A stretch of 64,000 nucleotides of DNA, from the NCBI RefSeq assembly GCF_030160635.1, contig NZ_BSOS01000099.1:60625-124624 (forward strand), given 5' to 3'. Every line of letters starts with the position of its first letter. Position 1 is the stretch's first letter. Shown here one piece after another: positions 39,134 to 48,269 of this stretch. The DNA comes from Acidocella aquatica. Its GTDB lineage: Bacteria > Pseudomonadota > Alphaproteobacteria > Acetobacterales > Acetobacteraceae. The notes below the pieces were generated by a model. It made no database searches, was not told the DNA's origin, and was given only the letters and a program-made list of their open reading frames with translations. The position numbers and the translations under genes are program-made.

Positions 39134-39334
39134 CTACGGAGAAATATCATCCAGGAGCTTCGCGCGGGTGTTGACGCCAAACTGCGCGATGATTGCCGCC
39201 ACCAGCAGAAAACTGCCGATGAGCAGAAATGCCGTAAGCACACCCAGGTGGGGAACCAGCGGGGCGATCGCCGTGATCAGCCCAGCCTCCGGCGGCGGGT
39301 AATGCAGCGTGCTCAGCAGCGAGGTGATCCGTTG
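39134..39334 (-). pseudogene. Relic: C-terminal end of an MFS transporter gene
   Basis: Only the last 66 codons remain. They read ITSLLSTLHYPPPEAGLITA, then APLVPHLGVLTAFLLIGSFL and FGVNTRAKLLDDISP before a TAG. The last hydrophobic segment and the FGVxTRxxLLxDIS ending are typical of major-facilitator transporters. A stop codon closes the frame upstream at 39335-39337 and no start is present. The frame would otherwise be lost in the noise of overlapping short ORFs. In this setting it could be a former aromatic-acid transporter; that is inference. Confidence 0.6.
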
Positions 39335-39489
39335 CTAATCGCCCCGCCTGGTACCGGCACCTTCAATCCGACATGGCCGCCGCCAATCACAATCTCCGAG
39401 AACAGCGTGATTTTTCCATCATCATATGCGACCGGCCAGATATAGATACGACGATAGGCGGAGACGAATACGCCGGCGTGATACCGGCG
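39313..39489 (-). pseudogene. Relic: unidentified protein fragment
   Basis: A 58-codon minus-strand frame, shifted relative to the MFS relic and overlapping its upstream end, reads like real protein: YHAGVFVSAYRRIYIWPVAY, DDGKITLFSEIVIGGGHVGL, KVPVPGG. It has no start codon and is closed by a stop on both sides. I do not recognise the family. It looks like a piece of a gene joined to the MFS fragment by deletion. Confidence 0.35.
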
Positions 39490-39507
39490 TTAATCCTTGC
39501 GCCGCAT

Positions 39508-39954
39508 TTATAAAATAACGCTGATACTCCCTTGCCCGCGCAGCACATCAATATCAAGAATCACGCGCTTGCTTTTTATTTTGTACGAGTTGCCATGCTT
39601 TACGAGCAAGTAACGGTATCGGCCGATGAATTCAATGATTTCCGCCCGGCGAATCCGGTAGACCCAAAAATTAGCCGAGACCGTGATTGCCTTATCGTCA
39701 TCAGCCAGGATACGAACATTGCCGATGAGATGCCGCAAGTTGGAGCGGGGAACCTCACAAAACCCCTTGCTACTTTTCAACCGGTCCAGGCATGCCGTCA
39801 GCTGCGCCCGGTCATCACAGATCACAAACATCGTATCGGCTGGTGAGAGTGTAGCGCCACCCGGTACTCCGATAGGAGGGACAAGATATTCCGCATCATC
39901 CGTCAACAGCGCTTCCCAATTCCGAAGTCGTGGAAAAATCCGTGCCTTTGCTGT
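39508..39954 (-). pseudogene. Truncated ring-hydroxylating dioxygenase beta subunit
   Basis: The frame gives most of a beta subunit: RNWEALLTDDAEYLVPPIG, then VPRSNLRHLIGNVRI, ITVSANFWVYRIRRAEIIEF and KSKRVILDIDVLRG. It aligns by eye with the intact BenB at 43 kb (DNWLALYAADAQFWMPAW). About the first 16 residues and the normal start are missing, because a TAA lies in frame just upstream at 39955. A TTG at 39906 could start a 132-residue product, but that would delete part of the fold. I read it as a relic of a second aromatic dioxygenase. No matching alpha subunit is left. Confidence 0.6.
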
Positions 39955-40136
39955 TTAATGCGGTCCTTGGTCGATAAATCATGTGCGGGCGGCCCGTTGA
40001 GTTCAGGCGGGAATGTATAAAAAACGCTATGGAGCCGGGCTATTCGAGGTTAAGAATTGGCGGCGTGATTGGCTGGGAATTGCCTTCCGGCTTGAAAAAT
40101 TCCACATTCACATCAACAATATCGAAGGAAGCCACA

Positions 40137-41054
40137 ATGGAGCTACGCCATCTCCGTTACTTTGCCGCCGTTGCGCAGGAGGGAAGCTTCACCCGCGCGG
40201 CGGAGCGGCTGCATGTGGCGCAGCCGCCGCTCAGCAGGCAGATTCAACAATTGGAGGAAGAACTCGGCCTCGTTCTGCTCGACCGCGACAGCCGCCCGCT
40301 GCGCACCACCGATGCCGGCAGGTTGTTTCTGGAACAGGCGGTGCAGGTGCTCGAGCGCATTGAGGGCATGAAGGTGATGATGCGGCGGCTCAAACAATCC
40401 GGGCGGCCGCGATTTGTCATCGGCTTCGCCGCGTCGACCATCTATGCGGCATTGCCTGATCTCATCCGCCGCTTCCGCGCGGCGGCGCCCGAAGTGGAGT
40501 TAAGCCTGGTGGAGATGGTCAGCCTGGAGCAGATCGCCGCGTTGAAGGAAAACCGGATCGATGTCGGGTTTGGGAGAATACGCTTCGACGATCCGGCGCT
40601 GCGGCGCGATGTGCTGCGCGAGGAGCCGCTGGTGGTGGCCCTGCCGCGCGCGCACCACCTATTGGCGCAGGAGGGCAAACTCAGCATCACCAGCCTCGCC
40701 GGCGAGCCGCTGATTATTTATCCGCGCGAGCCGCGGCCGAGCTATGCGGATCAGGTGATCTCGCTGTTTCGCGACCGCGGGTTGGAGCCCAATGTGGTGC
40801 ATGAGGCGCGCGAGCTGCAATCGGCGGTCGGGCTGGTGGCCGCCGAGGTTGGCGTCGCCATTGTGCCGGCCTCGGTGCAACGCCTGCGGCGCGACGATAT
40901 CGTATACCGCGAACTGGCCGAGCCGGGCATCTCCTCGCCGATTATCATGAGCCGCCGGATCGGCGACCACTCCCCCCAGCTCGCCCTCATGAGCCGGGTG
41001 ATCATCGAGGCATATGCGGCCTGGGGCCTGCCCGCGCCAAAAGGGTTAGGTTAG
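40137..41054 (+). CDS. benM: LysR-family regulator, BenM/CatM-like
   Basis: This is a 305-residue LysR-type activator. The winged helix-turn-helix is MELRHLRYFAAVAQEGSFTR followed by RLHVAQPPLSRQIQQLEEEL, close to the BenM/CatM/CbnR branch. The effector domain (FVIGFAASTIYAALPDLIRR) follows. The ATG at 40137 has AAGGAAG upstream; a longer frame adds 52 unrelated residues. It converges on benD. An ATAC-N7-GTAT site, the known recognition sequence of this branch, precedes benA, so benzoate or muconate is the expected effector. Confidence 0.82.
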   Translation: MELRHLRYFAAVAQEGSFTRAAERLHVAQPPLSRQIQQLEEELGLVLLDRDSRPLRTTDAGRLFLEQAVQVLERIEGMKVMMRRLKQSGRPRFVIGFAASTIYAALPDLIRRFRAAAPEVELSLVEMVSLEQIAALKENRIDVGFGRIRFDDPALRRDVLREEPLVVALPRAHHLLAQEGKLSITSLAGEPLIIYPREPRPSYADQVISLFRDRGLEPNVVHEARELQSAVGLVAAEVGVAIVPASVQRLRRDDIVYRELAEPGISSPIIMSRRIGDHSPQLALMSRVIIEAYAAWGLPAPKGLG

Positions 41055-41860
41055 CCCAAATCCCCGCCTGCCACCGGCAGCGTGACGCCGGTGATGTAGG
41101 AGGCTTCGTCCGAGGCGAGAAACAGGATGGCAGCGACCTGCTCGTCCAGCGTGCCGTAACGCTTCATCAGGCTGGACTGCACGGTCTGGTCCATGATTGT
41201 CTGATACCAGGCCTGCTCCTGCGCCGAGGGTGGTGCTGGCGGCGCACCGGCGCTGCGCGGGATACGGCGTGGCGGCGCATCGGTGCCGCCGGGGGCGACG
41301 GCGTTCACCCTTATGCCCTGTTCAGCGTATTCCCAGGCCAGGCAGGCGGTCATGGCGTTCACCCCGCCCTTGGCGGCGGCGTAGGGCACGCGGTTGAGCC
41401 CGCGCGTGGCCACCGAGGAGACGTTAACGATGCAGCCGCCCCCACCCTCCAGCAGCAGCGGCAGGGCCGCGCGGCAGCCCCAGAGCGTGGGGAACAATGA
41501 GCGGCGGATTTCCGCCTCGATCTGCGCCGGCTGGTATTCGGCGTAGGGCCGGGTCCAGATGGTGCCGCCGATGTTGTTGATGAGGATGCCGATGCCGCCA
41601 AAAGCCTCGCGCGCGCGCTGCATCACCGCTTCAGCGCCCTCATAGCCCTCCAGATCGGCCCGCACGGCCACCGCTTGCGCACCACCGGCCACGGCTTGGG
41701 CGCATACTTCATCCACCAGCTCGGAGCGGTCAGCCAGCACCAGGCTGGCCCCCTCGCGCGCCAGCCGCAGCGCCGCCTCACGGCCGATGCCCTGAGCCGC
41801 TCCTGTCACCACCGCGACCTTTCCAGCAAACCGGCCGGGCCAGGCGGGAAGCGCGCTCAT
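41051..41860 (-). CDS. benD: Benzoate cis-diol dehydrogenase (BenD)
   Basis: This is a 269-residue short-chain dehydrogenase that oxidises the benzoate cis-dihydrodiol to catechol with release of CO2. It has the NAD motif VVTGAAQGIGREAA, an Asp in VLADRSE for NAD preference, NNIGG, catalytic Ser in NVSSVATRG, and YAAAKGG with Tyr and Lys. The segment LPVAGGDLG ends the protein. Its ATG overlaps the benC stop. It is the last gene of benABCD, and the long ORF extending further upstream is only a read-through of benC in another frame. Confidence 0.93.
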   Translation of the reverse strand: MSALPAWPGRFAGKVAVVTGAAQGIGREAALRLAREGASLVLADRSELVDEVCAQAVAGGAQAVAVRADLEGYEGAEAVMQRAREAFGGIGILINNIGGTIWTRPYAEYQPAQIEAEIRRSLFPTLWGCRAALPLLLEGGGGCIVNVSSVATRGLNRVPYAAAKGGVNAMTACLAWEYAEQGIRVNAVAPGGTDAPPRRIPRSAGAPPAPPSAQEQAWYQTIMDQTVQSSLMKRYGTLDEQVAAILFLASDEASYITGVTLPVAGGDLG

Positions 41861-42876
41861 GCCGCCGCGCCGTGCGCGGTGCTGGGGGCGAATTTCTCGT
41901 AATGGAAGCTCGCCGGGGCGATGCCGCTTTCGGTGAAATATCTGCGCACGGCCTCCACCATCGGCGGCGGCCCGCACAGATACACATCGACATCGCCGCC
42001 GTTGAGATGCGCGGGTTGAATGTAGCGGGTAACGTAGCCCTTGTGCGGATAGGCGGCGGACTCGCTGGCGACGCAGGCCGACCATGTAAAATTCGGCAAT
42101 TTGGCTGCAAAATCCTCGATCCGTTCGACCTCGACCAAATCCTCATCATTCGTCACGCCGTAGACCAGATGCACCGGATGGGCGGGCGGCTCGGCCAGCA
42201 TCGCGCCCAGCATGGAGAGCAGCGGCGCCAGCCCCGTGCCGCCGGCCAGCAGCAGCACCGGGCGCTTCACCTCGCGCAGAAAGAAACTCCCCACCGGGCC
42301 GGTGAAGTTCACCTTGGTTCCCGGCGCCGCCTGCTGCGTGATGAAGCTGCTCATCAACCCGCTCGGGATGTTGCGGATCAGAAATTCAGCTCTTGGCGCG
42401 CCGGGCGCAGAGCTGAAGGAGTAGGCGCGGGTCTGCCCGCTGCCCGGCACCTCGATGTTCACATACTGTCCGCTGAGAAAATTAACAGGCGCTGCCAGCC
42501 GCAACGAGAAGCTTACCGTTGTGGGAGAGAGTTTGGTCACGGATTCAATTTCCGCCTCCTGCTTGCTCACCCCGGTCTTGCAGGCCGAGGCGGGGGCGAG
42601 GATGCGCAGCACGAGATCGGAGCGCGGCTTCATCTGGCAGGTCAACACAAAGCCCTGCGCGGCCTCCTCATCGCTCAGCGCGTCCTCGATGTAGGACCCG
42701 CCTTCATAAGTGCCGGATTCACAGAACGATTTGCAGGTGCCGCAGGCGCCGTCGCGGCAATCCAGCGGAATGTTGATGCCCGCGCGGTAGGAGGCATCGG
42801 CCACCGTATCAGTGGCCGGGCAGGTGATGAAACGGGTGACACCATCCTCGAAGTTAAGCGCAACCTTGAATGACAT
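41857..42876 (-). CDS. benC: Benzoate 1,2-dioxygenase reductase (BenC)
   Basis: This is a 339-residue electron-transfer component. An N-terminal plant-type [2Fe-2S] domain (CRDGACGTCKSFCESG, then CQM at about residue 80) is fused to a ferredoxin-NADP-reductase-like module with FAD motif RAYSFSS, GPVGSFFLRE, and NADH site LLLAGGTGLAPLLSML. It passes electrons from NADH to BenAB. The gene lies between benB and benD on the same strand and overlaps benD by ATGA. Confidence 0.95.
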   Translation of the reverse strand: MSFKVALNFEDGVTRFITCPATDTVADASYRAGINIPLDCRDGACGTCKSFCESGTYEGGSYIEDALSDEEAAQGFVLTCQMKPRSDLVLRILAPASACKTGVSKQEAEIESVTKLSPTTVSFSLRLAAPVNFLSGQYVNIEVPGSGQTRAYSFSSAPGAPRAEFLIRNIPSGLMSSFITQQAAPGTKVNFTGPVGSFFLREVKRPVLLLAGGTGLAPLLSMLGAMLAEPPAHPVHLVYGVTNDEDLVEVERIEDFAAKLPNFTWSACVASESAAYPHKGYVTRYIQPAHLNGGDVDVYLCGPPPMVEAVRRYFTESGIAPASFHYEKFAPSTAHGAAA

Positions 42877-42891
42877 GACAGAATCGCCTGG

Positions 42892-43377
42892 CTATATGTG
42901 ATAAATATCGATGACGTGGCGGATATAGTCGTTCTTCAGCACAATTTTTTTCGCCTTGATAACCGGCGCGGCGCCCGATGTATCCAGCGTATAGAACGAG
43001 GTGCCGAAGTAGGTATCCGTCGTCTTGTAGCGGTGGCTCAGCGTGAACCAGTTGAAACGCAGTTTCACTTCGCCCTCGCCCTGCGCGATGATTTCCACAT
43101 TGCTGATGTTATGCGAAGTGCGCGGCTCGGGCATCGTGGCGCTGGAGCGCTCGGTGCGGATACGGAAAATCCGGTCCTCCAGCCCGCCCCGGTTGGCATA
43201 GTAGATCAGCGATATCTGCGTCTGCGGATCGGTGGTGATCTGGTCATCCTCGCTCCAGGCCGGCATCCAGAATTGCGCATCCGCGGCGTAGAGGGCGAGC
43301 CAGTTGTCCCAGTCCTTATCGTCAAGGTAGCGTGCCTCTTTGTACAAAAACGATTGTGCCTGCTCGATGTTAATCAT
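42892..43377 (-). CDS. benB: Benzoate 1,2-dioxygenase small subunit (BenB)
   Basis: This is the 161-residue beta subunit of the terminal oxygenase, with a cone-shaped SnoaL-like fold. Family landmarks are EARYLDDKDWDNWLALYAAD, FWMPAWSEDDQ, PEPRTSHNISNVEI and the C-terminal DIYHI. I prefer the ATG at 43377 because a GGGGGAG ribosome site is well spaced for it; a GTG two codons earlier is also possible. The benA stop is 6 bases upstream. A truncated second beta subunit lies at 39.5 kb. Confidence 0.94.
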   Translation of the reverse strand: MINIEQAQSFLYKEARYLDDKDWDNWLALYAADAQFWMPAWSEDDQITTDPQTQISLIYYANRGGLEDRIFRIRTERSSATMPEPRTSHNISNVEIIAQGEGEVKLRFNWFTLSHRYKTTDTYFGTSFYTLDTSGAAPVIKAKKIVLKNDYIRHVIDIYHI

Positions 43378-43383
43378 TTTCAC

Positions 43384-44751
43384 TTACTCCCCCGCGGTGG
43401 AATTGGCCGGCTGCGCGCGCTCATGCGCGAGGCTGCGCTGCATGGTCTCCACCCAGTAGTGATGCTGGGTGACGTAGAGCCCTTCATCCTCGGTGCGCAC
43501 GCCGCTCATCAGCGGCTTCAGCCCGATCTCGTTGGCGGCTTCGTCCGGCCCGTGAATCCAGTGCTTGGCGCCACGGGAAATATCGTTCCACGGCGCGGCA
43601 TGGCCCTGGTAGCCCTGCTGGCAGGAGCGGAATTCCTCCAGATCATCCGGCGTCGCCATGCCGCTGGCATTGAAGAAATCCTCATACTGGCGGATACGAT
43701 GGGCGCGCGCCGCCGCATCCTCGCCCTTCGGCGCGATGCAGTAGATCGTCACCTCCGTCTTATCCACCGCGAGCGGGCGCAGCACGCGGATTTGCGAGCT
43801 GAACTGGTCCATCAGATAAACATTCGGATACAGGCACAGGTTGCGCGAGCGGCGGACCATCCAATCGGCCATGGCCTGGCCATGCTTGGCGGCCAGCTCA
43901 TCGCGGCGGTGCCAGTTCGGCCGGTCCTCCGGGTTGGCCCAATTGGTCCACAACAGCAAATGGCCATGCTCGAACGAATAAGACCCGCCGCCGGTTTTTG
44001 CCCAGCCCCCGGCTGACATGGCGCGGATGGTATCGCCCTGCTCCGTCTCCTTGCGCCGCCCGGTTGTGGCCGCGTAGTTCCAATGCGTGGCGGTGACATG
44101 ATAACCATCGGCGCCGTTTTCCGCCTGCAGTTTCCAGTTACCGTCATAAACATAGGTGGATGCGCCGGTGAGCACCTCCAGCCCCTCGGGCGATTGATCG
44201 ACGATCATGTCGATAATCTTCGCGGCCTCGCCGAGATGTTCGGTAAGCGGCTTCACATCGGCGTTCACGCTGCCAAACAAAAAGCCGCGATAATTCTCAA
44301 ACCGCGCGATTTTGGTGAGGTTGTGCGAGCCGTCCTTGTTGAACTGATCGGGATAATTCGCACCCTCGGGATCTTTCACCTTGAGCAGCTTGCCGGAATT
44401 ATTGAAGGTCCAGCCATGGAACGGGCAGGTATAGGTGCCCTGGTTGCCGCGCTTGTGGCGGCACAGCTGGGCGCCGCGATGGCTGCAGGCGTTGATGAAG
44501 GCGTTCAGCTCGCCGGTGCGGTTGCGCGCGATGACAACAGGCTGGCGGCCGATGTAAGCCGTGAAATAATCGTTGTTGTTGGGAAGCTGGCTCTCATGCG
44601 CCAGATAAATCCAGTTGCCCTCGAAGATATGGCGCATCTCGAGTTCGAAAATGTCCTTATCGGTGAACACATCGCGCCTGGAGCGGAAATGCCCGGTGCT
44701 GGGATCGTCCTGCAAGGCGTTGTCGAGTGTATGCTGAAGGCCGTCTAACAT
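43384..44751 (-). CDS. benA: Benzoate 1,2-dioxygenase large subunit (BenA)
   Basis: This is the 455-residue alpha subunit that carries the Rieske centre and the active-site iron. Rieske ligands are in CSHRGAQLC and CPFHGWTF. The mononuclear iron site is in [16 protein letters not shown], with Asp, His and His. It converts benzoate to the 1,2-cis-diol. The start at 44751 has AGGAG upstream; the longer frame adds an unrelated leader. A predicted promoter and a BenM-type site lie upstream. First gene of benABCD. Confidence 0.96.
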   Translation of the reverse strand: MLDGLQHTLDNALQDDPSTGHFRSRRDVFTDKDIFELEMRHIFEGNWIYLAHESQLPNNNDYFTAYIGRQPVVIARNRTGELNAFINACSHRGAQLCRHKRGNQGTYTCPFHGWTFNNSGKLLKVKDPEGANYPDQFNKDGSHNLTKIARFENYRGFLFGSVNADVKPLTEHLGEAAKIIDMIVDQSPEGLEVLTGASTYVYDGNWKLQAENGADGYHVTATHWNYAATTGRRKETEQGDTIRAMSAGGWAKTGGGSYSFEHGHLLLWTNWANPEDRPNWHRRDELAAKHGQAMADWMVRRSRNLCLYPNVYLMDQFSSQIRVLRPLAVDKTEVTIYCIAPKGEDAAARAHRIRQYEDFFNASGMATPDDLEEFRSCQQGYQGHAAPWNDISRGAKHWIHGPDEAANEIGLKPLMSGVRTEDEGLYVTQHHYWVETMQRSLAHERAQPANSTAGE

Positions 44752-44820
44752 GGGGCATCTCCTCTTGCTATTTTTCTTCGAAATCGGATCGCCGTGCTGG
44801 CGAGTGCATCTTGACAGCGG

Positions 44821-44849
44821 ATTTAAAATCTCGAAATTTTTTTGTCCAA
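44821..44849 (-). promoter_or_regulatory. Predicted benA promoter (-35/-10)
   Basis: On the minus strand TTGGAC (44849-44844) and TTAAAT (44826-44821) are 17 bases apart. Transcription would start near 44814, about 63 bases upstream of the benA ATG. The spacer contains the AT-rich motif shared with two other upstream regions (see findings). Confidence 0.5.
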
Positions 44850-44869
44850 GACCAATATCATGTAAGATC

Positions 44870-44884
44870 ATACCTAAAAGGTAT
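44870..44884. promoter_or_regulatory. BenM/CatM-type operator ATAC-N7-GTAT
   Basis: ATACCTAAAAGGTAT matches the BenM/CatM consensus ATAC-N7-GTAT exactly and is itself a perfect palindrome apart from its centre. It is centred about 63 bases upstream of the predicted benA start point, the usual position of a LysR recognition site. Confidence 0.75.
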
Positions 44885-44908
44885 GGAGCCGTTTGCCGCC
44901 AGGCGCGC

Positions 44909-46114
44909 CTACTTCGCCAGCGCCGCCCGGTAGGGCTTGTTGAGCACCAGATAGGCCAGCGAGCCGATGACCACGCCCCAGAATGCCGAGCCGAGGCCGA
45001 GGAAGCTCATGCCCGAGGCGGTGGCAAGAAAGGTGATCATCGAGGCTTCGCGGTGTTCCTCCTCCAGCACCGTGCCCAGCACGTTGGAGCTGATCGCGCC
45101 GATGAGCGCCAGCCCGGCCAGCACGGCGATGAATTCACGAGGCAGGGCATTGAACAAAAGCACAATGGAGCCGGCGAACAAGCCGCCCGCCAGATAAAAC
45201 ACACCGTTGGCGATGCCGGCCACATAGCGGCGGGCTGGGTCTTCATGCGCGTCCTTGCCCGTACACAGGGCCGCGGTGATGGCCGCGGTGACGATGGTGA
45301 TGCCGCCAAAACAGGCCACCGCGAGCGAGGCCAGGCTGGTGAGCGCGATGATCGGCCGCGCCGGGGTGTGATAGCCCGAGACGCGCAGAACCGTCATCCC
45401 CGGGAGGTGCTGGCCGGTGAGGCTGACCATCACCAGAGGTATGGCAAGGCTGAGCGTGGAGCCCAGCGTCCATTCCGGGCGGATGAACACCGGGCGGGCG
45501 AAGCGCAGGCTCACCTCGCCGAGATGCGTCTGGCCCAGCAGCACCGCAAGCGCCGCGCCGAACAGCAGCACCAGCACAATGGCGTAGCGCGGCACCAGCT
45601 GCTTAAAAACAATGTAGGCCGCCACCATCGATAATGCGAGGCTGGGCATGGAGCTTATGGAACGGAACGCATTGGCGCCGAACTGGAACAGAATGCCCGC
45701 CAGCATCCCGCATGCGATGCCGCGCGGGATATGGCGCGTGATGGCATCAAAACTGCCGGAAATGCCGATAAAAAACAAAATCGCCGCCGCGGTGAGGTAA
45801 GCACCCACGGCCGCATTCAACGAGAGCGCGGGAAAGAGCGTAACCAGCAGCACCGTTCCGGGCGCCGACCACGCGGTGACAACCGGAACTTTCAGCTTCC
45901 AGCTCAACAGAATTCCCGAAACCCCTGCCCCCACCGATATCGCCCAGACCCAGGAGGCGATCATCTCATTGGGCATGTTGGCCACCTTGGCGGCCTGGAA
46001 AAAAATCACCAGCGGGCCGGAGTATGAGATCAGCACAGCGAGGAAACCGGCCGTGATGGCGGAGATGGACCAGTCCCGCCGCAAGGAGTGGCTGGCGCCG
46101 CTGGATTGGTTCAT
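44909..46114 (-). CDS. benE: Benzoate/proton symporter BenE
   Basis: This is a 401-residue inner-membrane transporter of the BenE family with about 12 hydrophobic segments. Recognisable stretches are [38 protein letters not shown] and [28 protein letters not shown] over two segments. It would import benzoate for BenABCD. The ATG at 46114 follows GAGGGTG; the longer frame upstream is not homologous. It lies upstream of benA in the same direction, but benA has its own promoter region. Confidence 0.93.
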   Translation of the reverse strand: MNQSSGASHSLRRDWSISAITAGFLAVLISYSGPLVIFFQAAKVANMPNEMIASWVWAISVGAGVSGILLSWKLKVPVVTAWSAPGTVLLVTLFPALSLNAAVGAYLTAAAILFFIGISGSFDAITRHIPRGIACGMLAGILFQFGANAFRSISSMPSLALSMVAAYIVFKQLVPRYAIVLVLLFGAALAVLLGQTHLGEVSLRFARPVFIRPEWTLGSTLSLAIPLVMVSLTGQHLPGMTVLRVSGYHTPARPIIALTSLASLAVACFGGITIVTAAITAALCTGKDAHEDPARRYVAGIANGVFYLAGGLFAGSIVLLFNALPREFIAVLAGLALIGAISSNVLGTVLEEEHREASMITFLATASGMSFLGLGSAFWGVVIGSLAYLVLNKPYRAALAK

Positions 46115-46207
46115 GTCACCCTCTCTCGAAAAACACGCAACGCGCCTCAATGATGCTTTAACCTGCATCACTGAAGCGCGTTTATATAGGCCTTGCCGGC
46201 AGGCTTG

Positions 46208-47158
46208 TCAGAACGCCGCCGTCAGCCGAAGATTGAAGAAATCACCAGCAACATCGCTCTTGGTGGCGAAAGAATGGTTCCAGTAACCCATAACGCCAAC
46301 GCCGTTGGCGAACTGGTAGCCAAGGATCGGCCCAACACCATAATTGCTCGTCTGCCTGCCCGGCACGGATACACCGTTCACCGTTACGGTGTCGCGGCTG
46401 AACTGATTCTCCTGCTCCCCGCCAATACCGGCCGTCCAGGCGCCGATCGTCTTGGTAACCGTGTAGTCAGCCGAGAACTGAGCGGCCGAGCGATAGTTGA
46501 TGCCGTTGGATTTGTTGCCCGAAACCGGAATGGCATAATGCGTGCCGACACTCAGATTCCAACCGTCATACAGCCAGCTCACGCCGAAATCCGGTTGAAT
46601 AGTGGTGTATGCATTGCCCGAGGGCGCGCCACCGTTCGTAAGCTTGCCTTTGTAGACATCGCCCATGGTCGAGCTGGCGTCATCAAGCAAAACAGTAAGG
46701 CCAGTCCTCACAAAAACATGATCTGGCAAAGCCCAGGACAACATGCCAGGCACCAGGATCGTATTATACGTACCCCAATTGCCGCCGCCGGTGTGGCCAA
46801 ACAGTTTGGTCCTGGTGAAGTCGATCGGCTGCCCGATCGCGGCGGCGTAATCGGCGCCCAAAATCTTGATGCCGGGAACCCAGAGCACAATTGGCACCTC
46901 AACCAGCGCGCTGAGATGACCCGGCTCCTTGGTGCCGTTGTTGTTCAAATAATTGCCGTAGGATGTCCAATAATTATCAAGCTCACCATAAACGCCCGGC
47001 GGCGGCAGCGCGCCAGCCGCCTGGCCTTCGAACACGCCGCGCAGATACGGATCCCACAATTCCTCCGCCTTCGCCGGGCCTGCCAACACCACGGTAGCGG
47101 CCATGGAGAGCGCGACCGCGCTCAGCGTTGCCGTCATCTTGAAACTTGCTTTTGACAT
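46208..47158 (-). CDS. SphA-like outer-membrane porin (phenol-degradation MetA family)
   Basis: This is a 316-residue exported beta-barrel protein with a signal peptide (MSKASFKMTATLSAVALSMA, cut near KAEE). The mature part has alternating hydrophobic strands such as WNLSVGTHYAIPVSGNKSNG and GWTAGIGG-like AGIGGEQENQF, and ends in LTAAF with the terminal Phe of outer-membrane proteins. The family (phenol_MetA_deg/SphA) accompanies aromatic-degradation genes and is thought to pass substrates across the outer membrane. A GGGAGA ribosome site precedes the ATG. It lies upstream of benE on the same strand. Confidence 0.85.
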   Translation of the reverse strand: MSKASFKMTATLSAVALSMAATVVLAGPAKAEELWDPYLRGVFEGQAAGALPPPGVYGELDNYWTSYGNYLNNNGTKEPGHLSALVEVPIVLWVPGIKILGADYAAAIGQPIDFTRTKLFGHTGGGNWGTYNTILVPGMLSWALPDHVFVRTGLTVLLDDASSTMGDVYKGKLTNGGAPSGNAYTTIQPDFGVSWLYDGWNLSVGTHYAIPVSGNKSNGINYRSAAQFSADYTVTKTIGAWTAGIGGEQENQFSRDTVTVNGVSVPGRQTSNYGVGPILGYQFANGVGVMGYWNHSFATKSDVAGDFFNLRLTAAF

Positions 47159-47603
47159 ATCTGATCTCCCTTTATGCATTATGAAACTTGCCTTTAAATT
47201 GGCCGTAAAATACGCACGGCTCACGGCTGAATTCGCGCCGGCCATGCGGCGGAAGGTGCATGGCGCGCCGTCTCCCGCCACAAAATTTCGTTACAGATTC
47301 TGGTTTTTATGCCGCAAAATAAAAACGCAACGGCAGTACTTCCCCGCCACCACAAACGCCGGGATTAAACCGCACCGCATCGGCAAAAAATAATGCGCAT
47401 CAACGAACATTCCCTATCCTCGGTGGAATGCCATACTGCGGCGTTCCTTCCTGCATCTTGTTCTTATGCAGTTTAATTTCGATGGTCAAGGTTATTTTCG
47501 AGATTTTTTGTATTGTAGTTATCTCGCGCCGGCTGTGGCATATTTGCCACAGGACATTCAGGCCATCATTGCCATCGCTGGCGCGCGGGAGAATCTCCGC
47601 CCG
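47159..47603 (-). promoter_or_regulatory. Intergenic region with a possible promoter and a palindrome
   Basis: No credible gene is present. On the minus strand TTGACC (47489-47484) and TAAGAA (47466-47461) are 17 bases apart, with the motif TCGAGATTTTTTGT just upstream. If used, this promoter gives the porin-like gene a leader of about 300 bases. A perfect palindrome TGTGGCA-TATT-TGCCACA lies at 47534-47551, just past the end of the HbpS-like gene. It has no T-run, so it may be an operator. Confidence 0.35.
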
Positions 47604-48050
47604 TCAAATAACCGCGGCGCTGGCGGTCTCAAGGCCAAGCGCGTGCAACCCGGCGGCGGCACTGGCTCGGTCGTCATCCTCCGAACCGCCGGAAACGCCG
47701 ATACCGCCTATGATGTTGCCATCCAGCCGGATCGGTAGACCGCCGCCGAACAACACGACCCCCGGGCGCAATGCGAGACCCTCGCGCACCACCTCACGCT
47801 TCGAGAGGGCCGCGCATAAATCATCGGTGGAGGCACCAAAAATCGCCGCGGTCCAGGCTTTGTCGCGCGCAATATCCACCGAGGCCGCAAACGCGCCATC
47901 AGCGCGCAGACTGGCCATGAGCACTCCGCCGGCATCCACCACCGCCACCACCACCGCCGCGCCGCGTGTTGCCGCATGGTCCACCGCCACCTGTACGGCA
48001 CGTAACGCCGCGGCAGAGGTGATGGTGGAAATCTTACGGGAAATACTCAT
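47604..48050 (-). CDS. HbpS/GlcG-family (DUF336) protein
   Basis: This is a 148-residue protein of the GlcG/HbpS family. Typical blocks are AALRAVQVAVDHAATRGAAV, VAVVDAGGVLMASLRADGA, IARDKAWTAAIFGAST, GGGLPIRLDGNIIGGIGVSG and a final AGLHAL. Some relatives bind haem or accompany catabolic oxygenases, but the biochemical role is not settled. A predicted promoter (TTGACT-N17-AATAAA) lies upstream. It stands between the benzoate genes and the sigma-54 cluster and could serve either. Confidence 0.85.
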   Translation of the reverse strand: MSISRKISTITSAAALRAVQVAVDHAATRGAAVVVAVVDAGGVLMASLRADGAFAASVDIARDKAWTAAIFGASTDDLCAALSKREVVREGLALRPGVVLFGGGLPIRLDGNIIGGIGVSGGSEDDDRASAAAGLHALGLETASAAVI

Positions 48051-48147
48051 GATCCATCCTCGGATTTTATCGGGTTTCAACAGAGACGTACGCATTACCG
48101 GGAAGCGCGCACGCAGGCGACAAGCCTCTGCGCAGCTTTTGTGAGAT

Positions 48148-48176
48148 TTTATTCCCGAATATTACCCGAGAGTCAA
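48148..48176 (-). promoter_or_regulatory. Predicted promoter of the HbpS-like gene
   Basis: TTGACT (48176-48171) and AATAAA (48153-48148) are 17 bases apart on the minus strand. The motif TTTCGATATTTTGTA at 48183-48197 lies directly upstream, as in the region before the porin-like gene. Confidence 0.45.
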
Positions 48177-48269
48177 CAATAATTTCGATATTTTGTAAAA
48201 CTTCGTTATTTTAGTTGTTTCCCGCCCCCTGCGATTAAGGCGAAAGCAAATCACCGTTCGCATGTTGCT

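Noticed and set aside
39508..39906. LytTR-type DNA-binding protein
   Set aside because: At first glance the strands looked regulatory, but the residues align with ring-hydroxylating dioxygenase beta subunits, including the intact BenB in this window.
47534..47551. Palindrome TGTGGCA-TATT-TGCCACA as a sigma-54 promoter or terminator
   Set aside because: The GG and GC are not 12 bases apart, and no T-run follows on either strand.
47466..47738. 90-codon plus-strand ORF
   Set aside because: It overlaps the HbpS-like gene on the other strand and runs through likely promoter DNA. It has no ribosome site.
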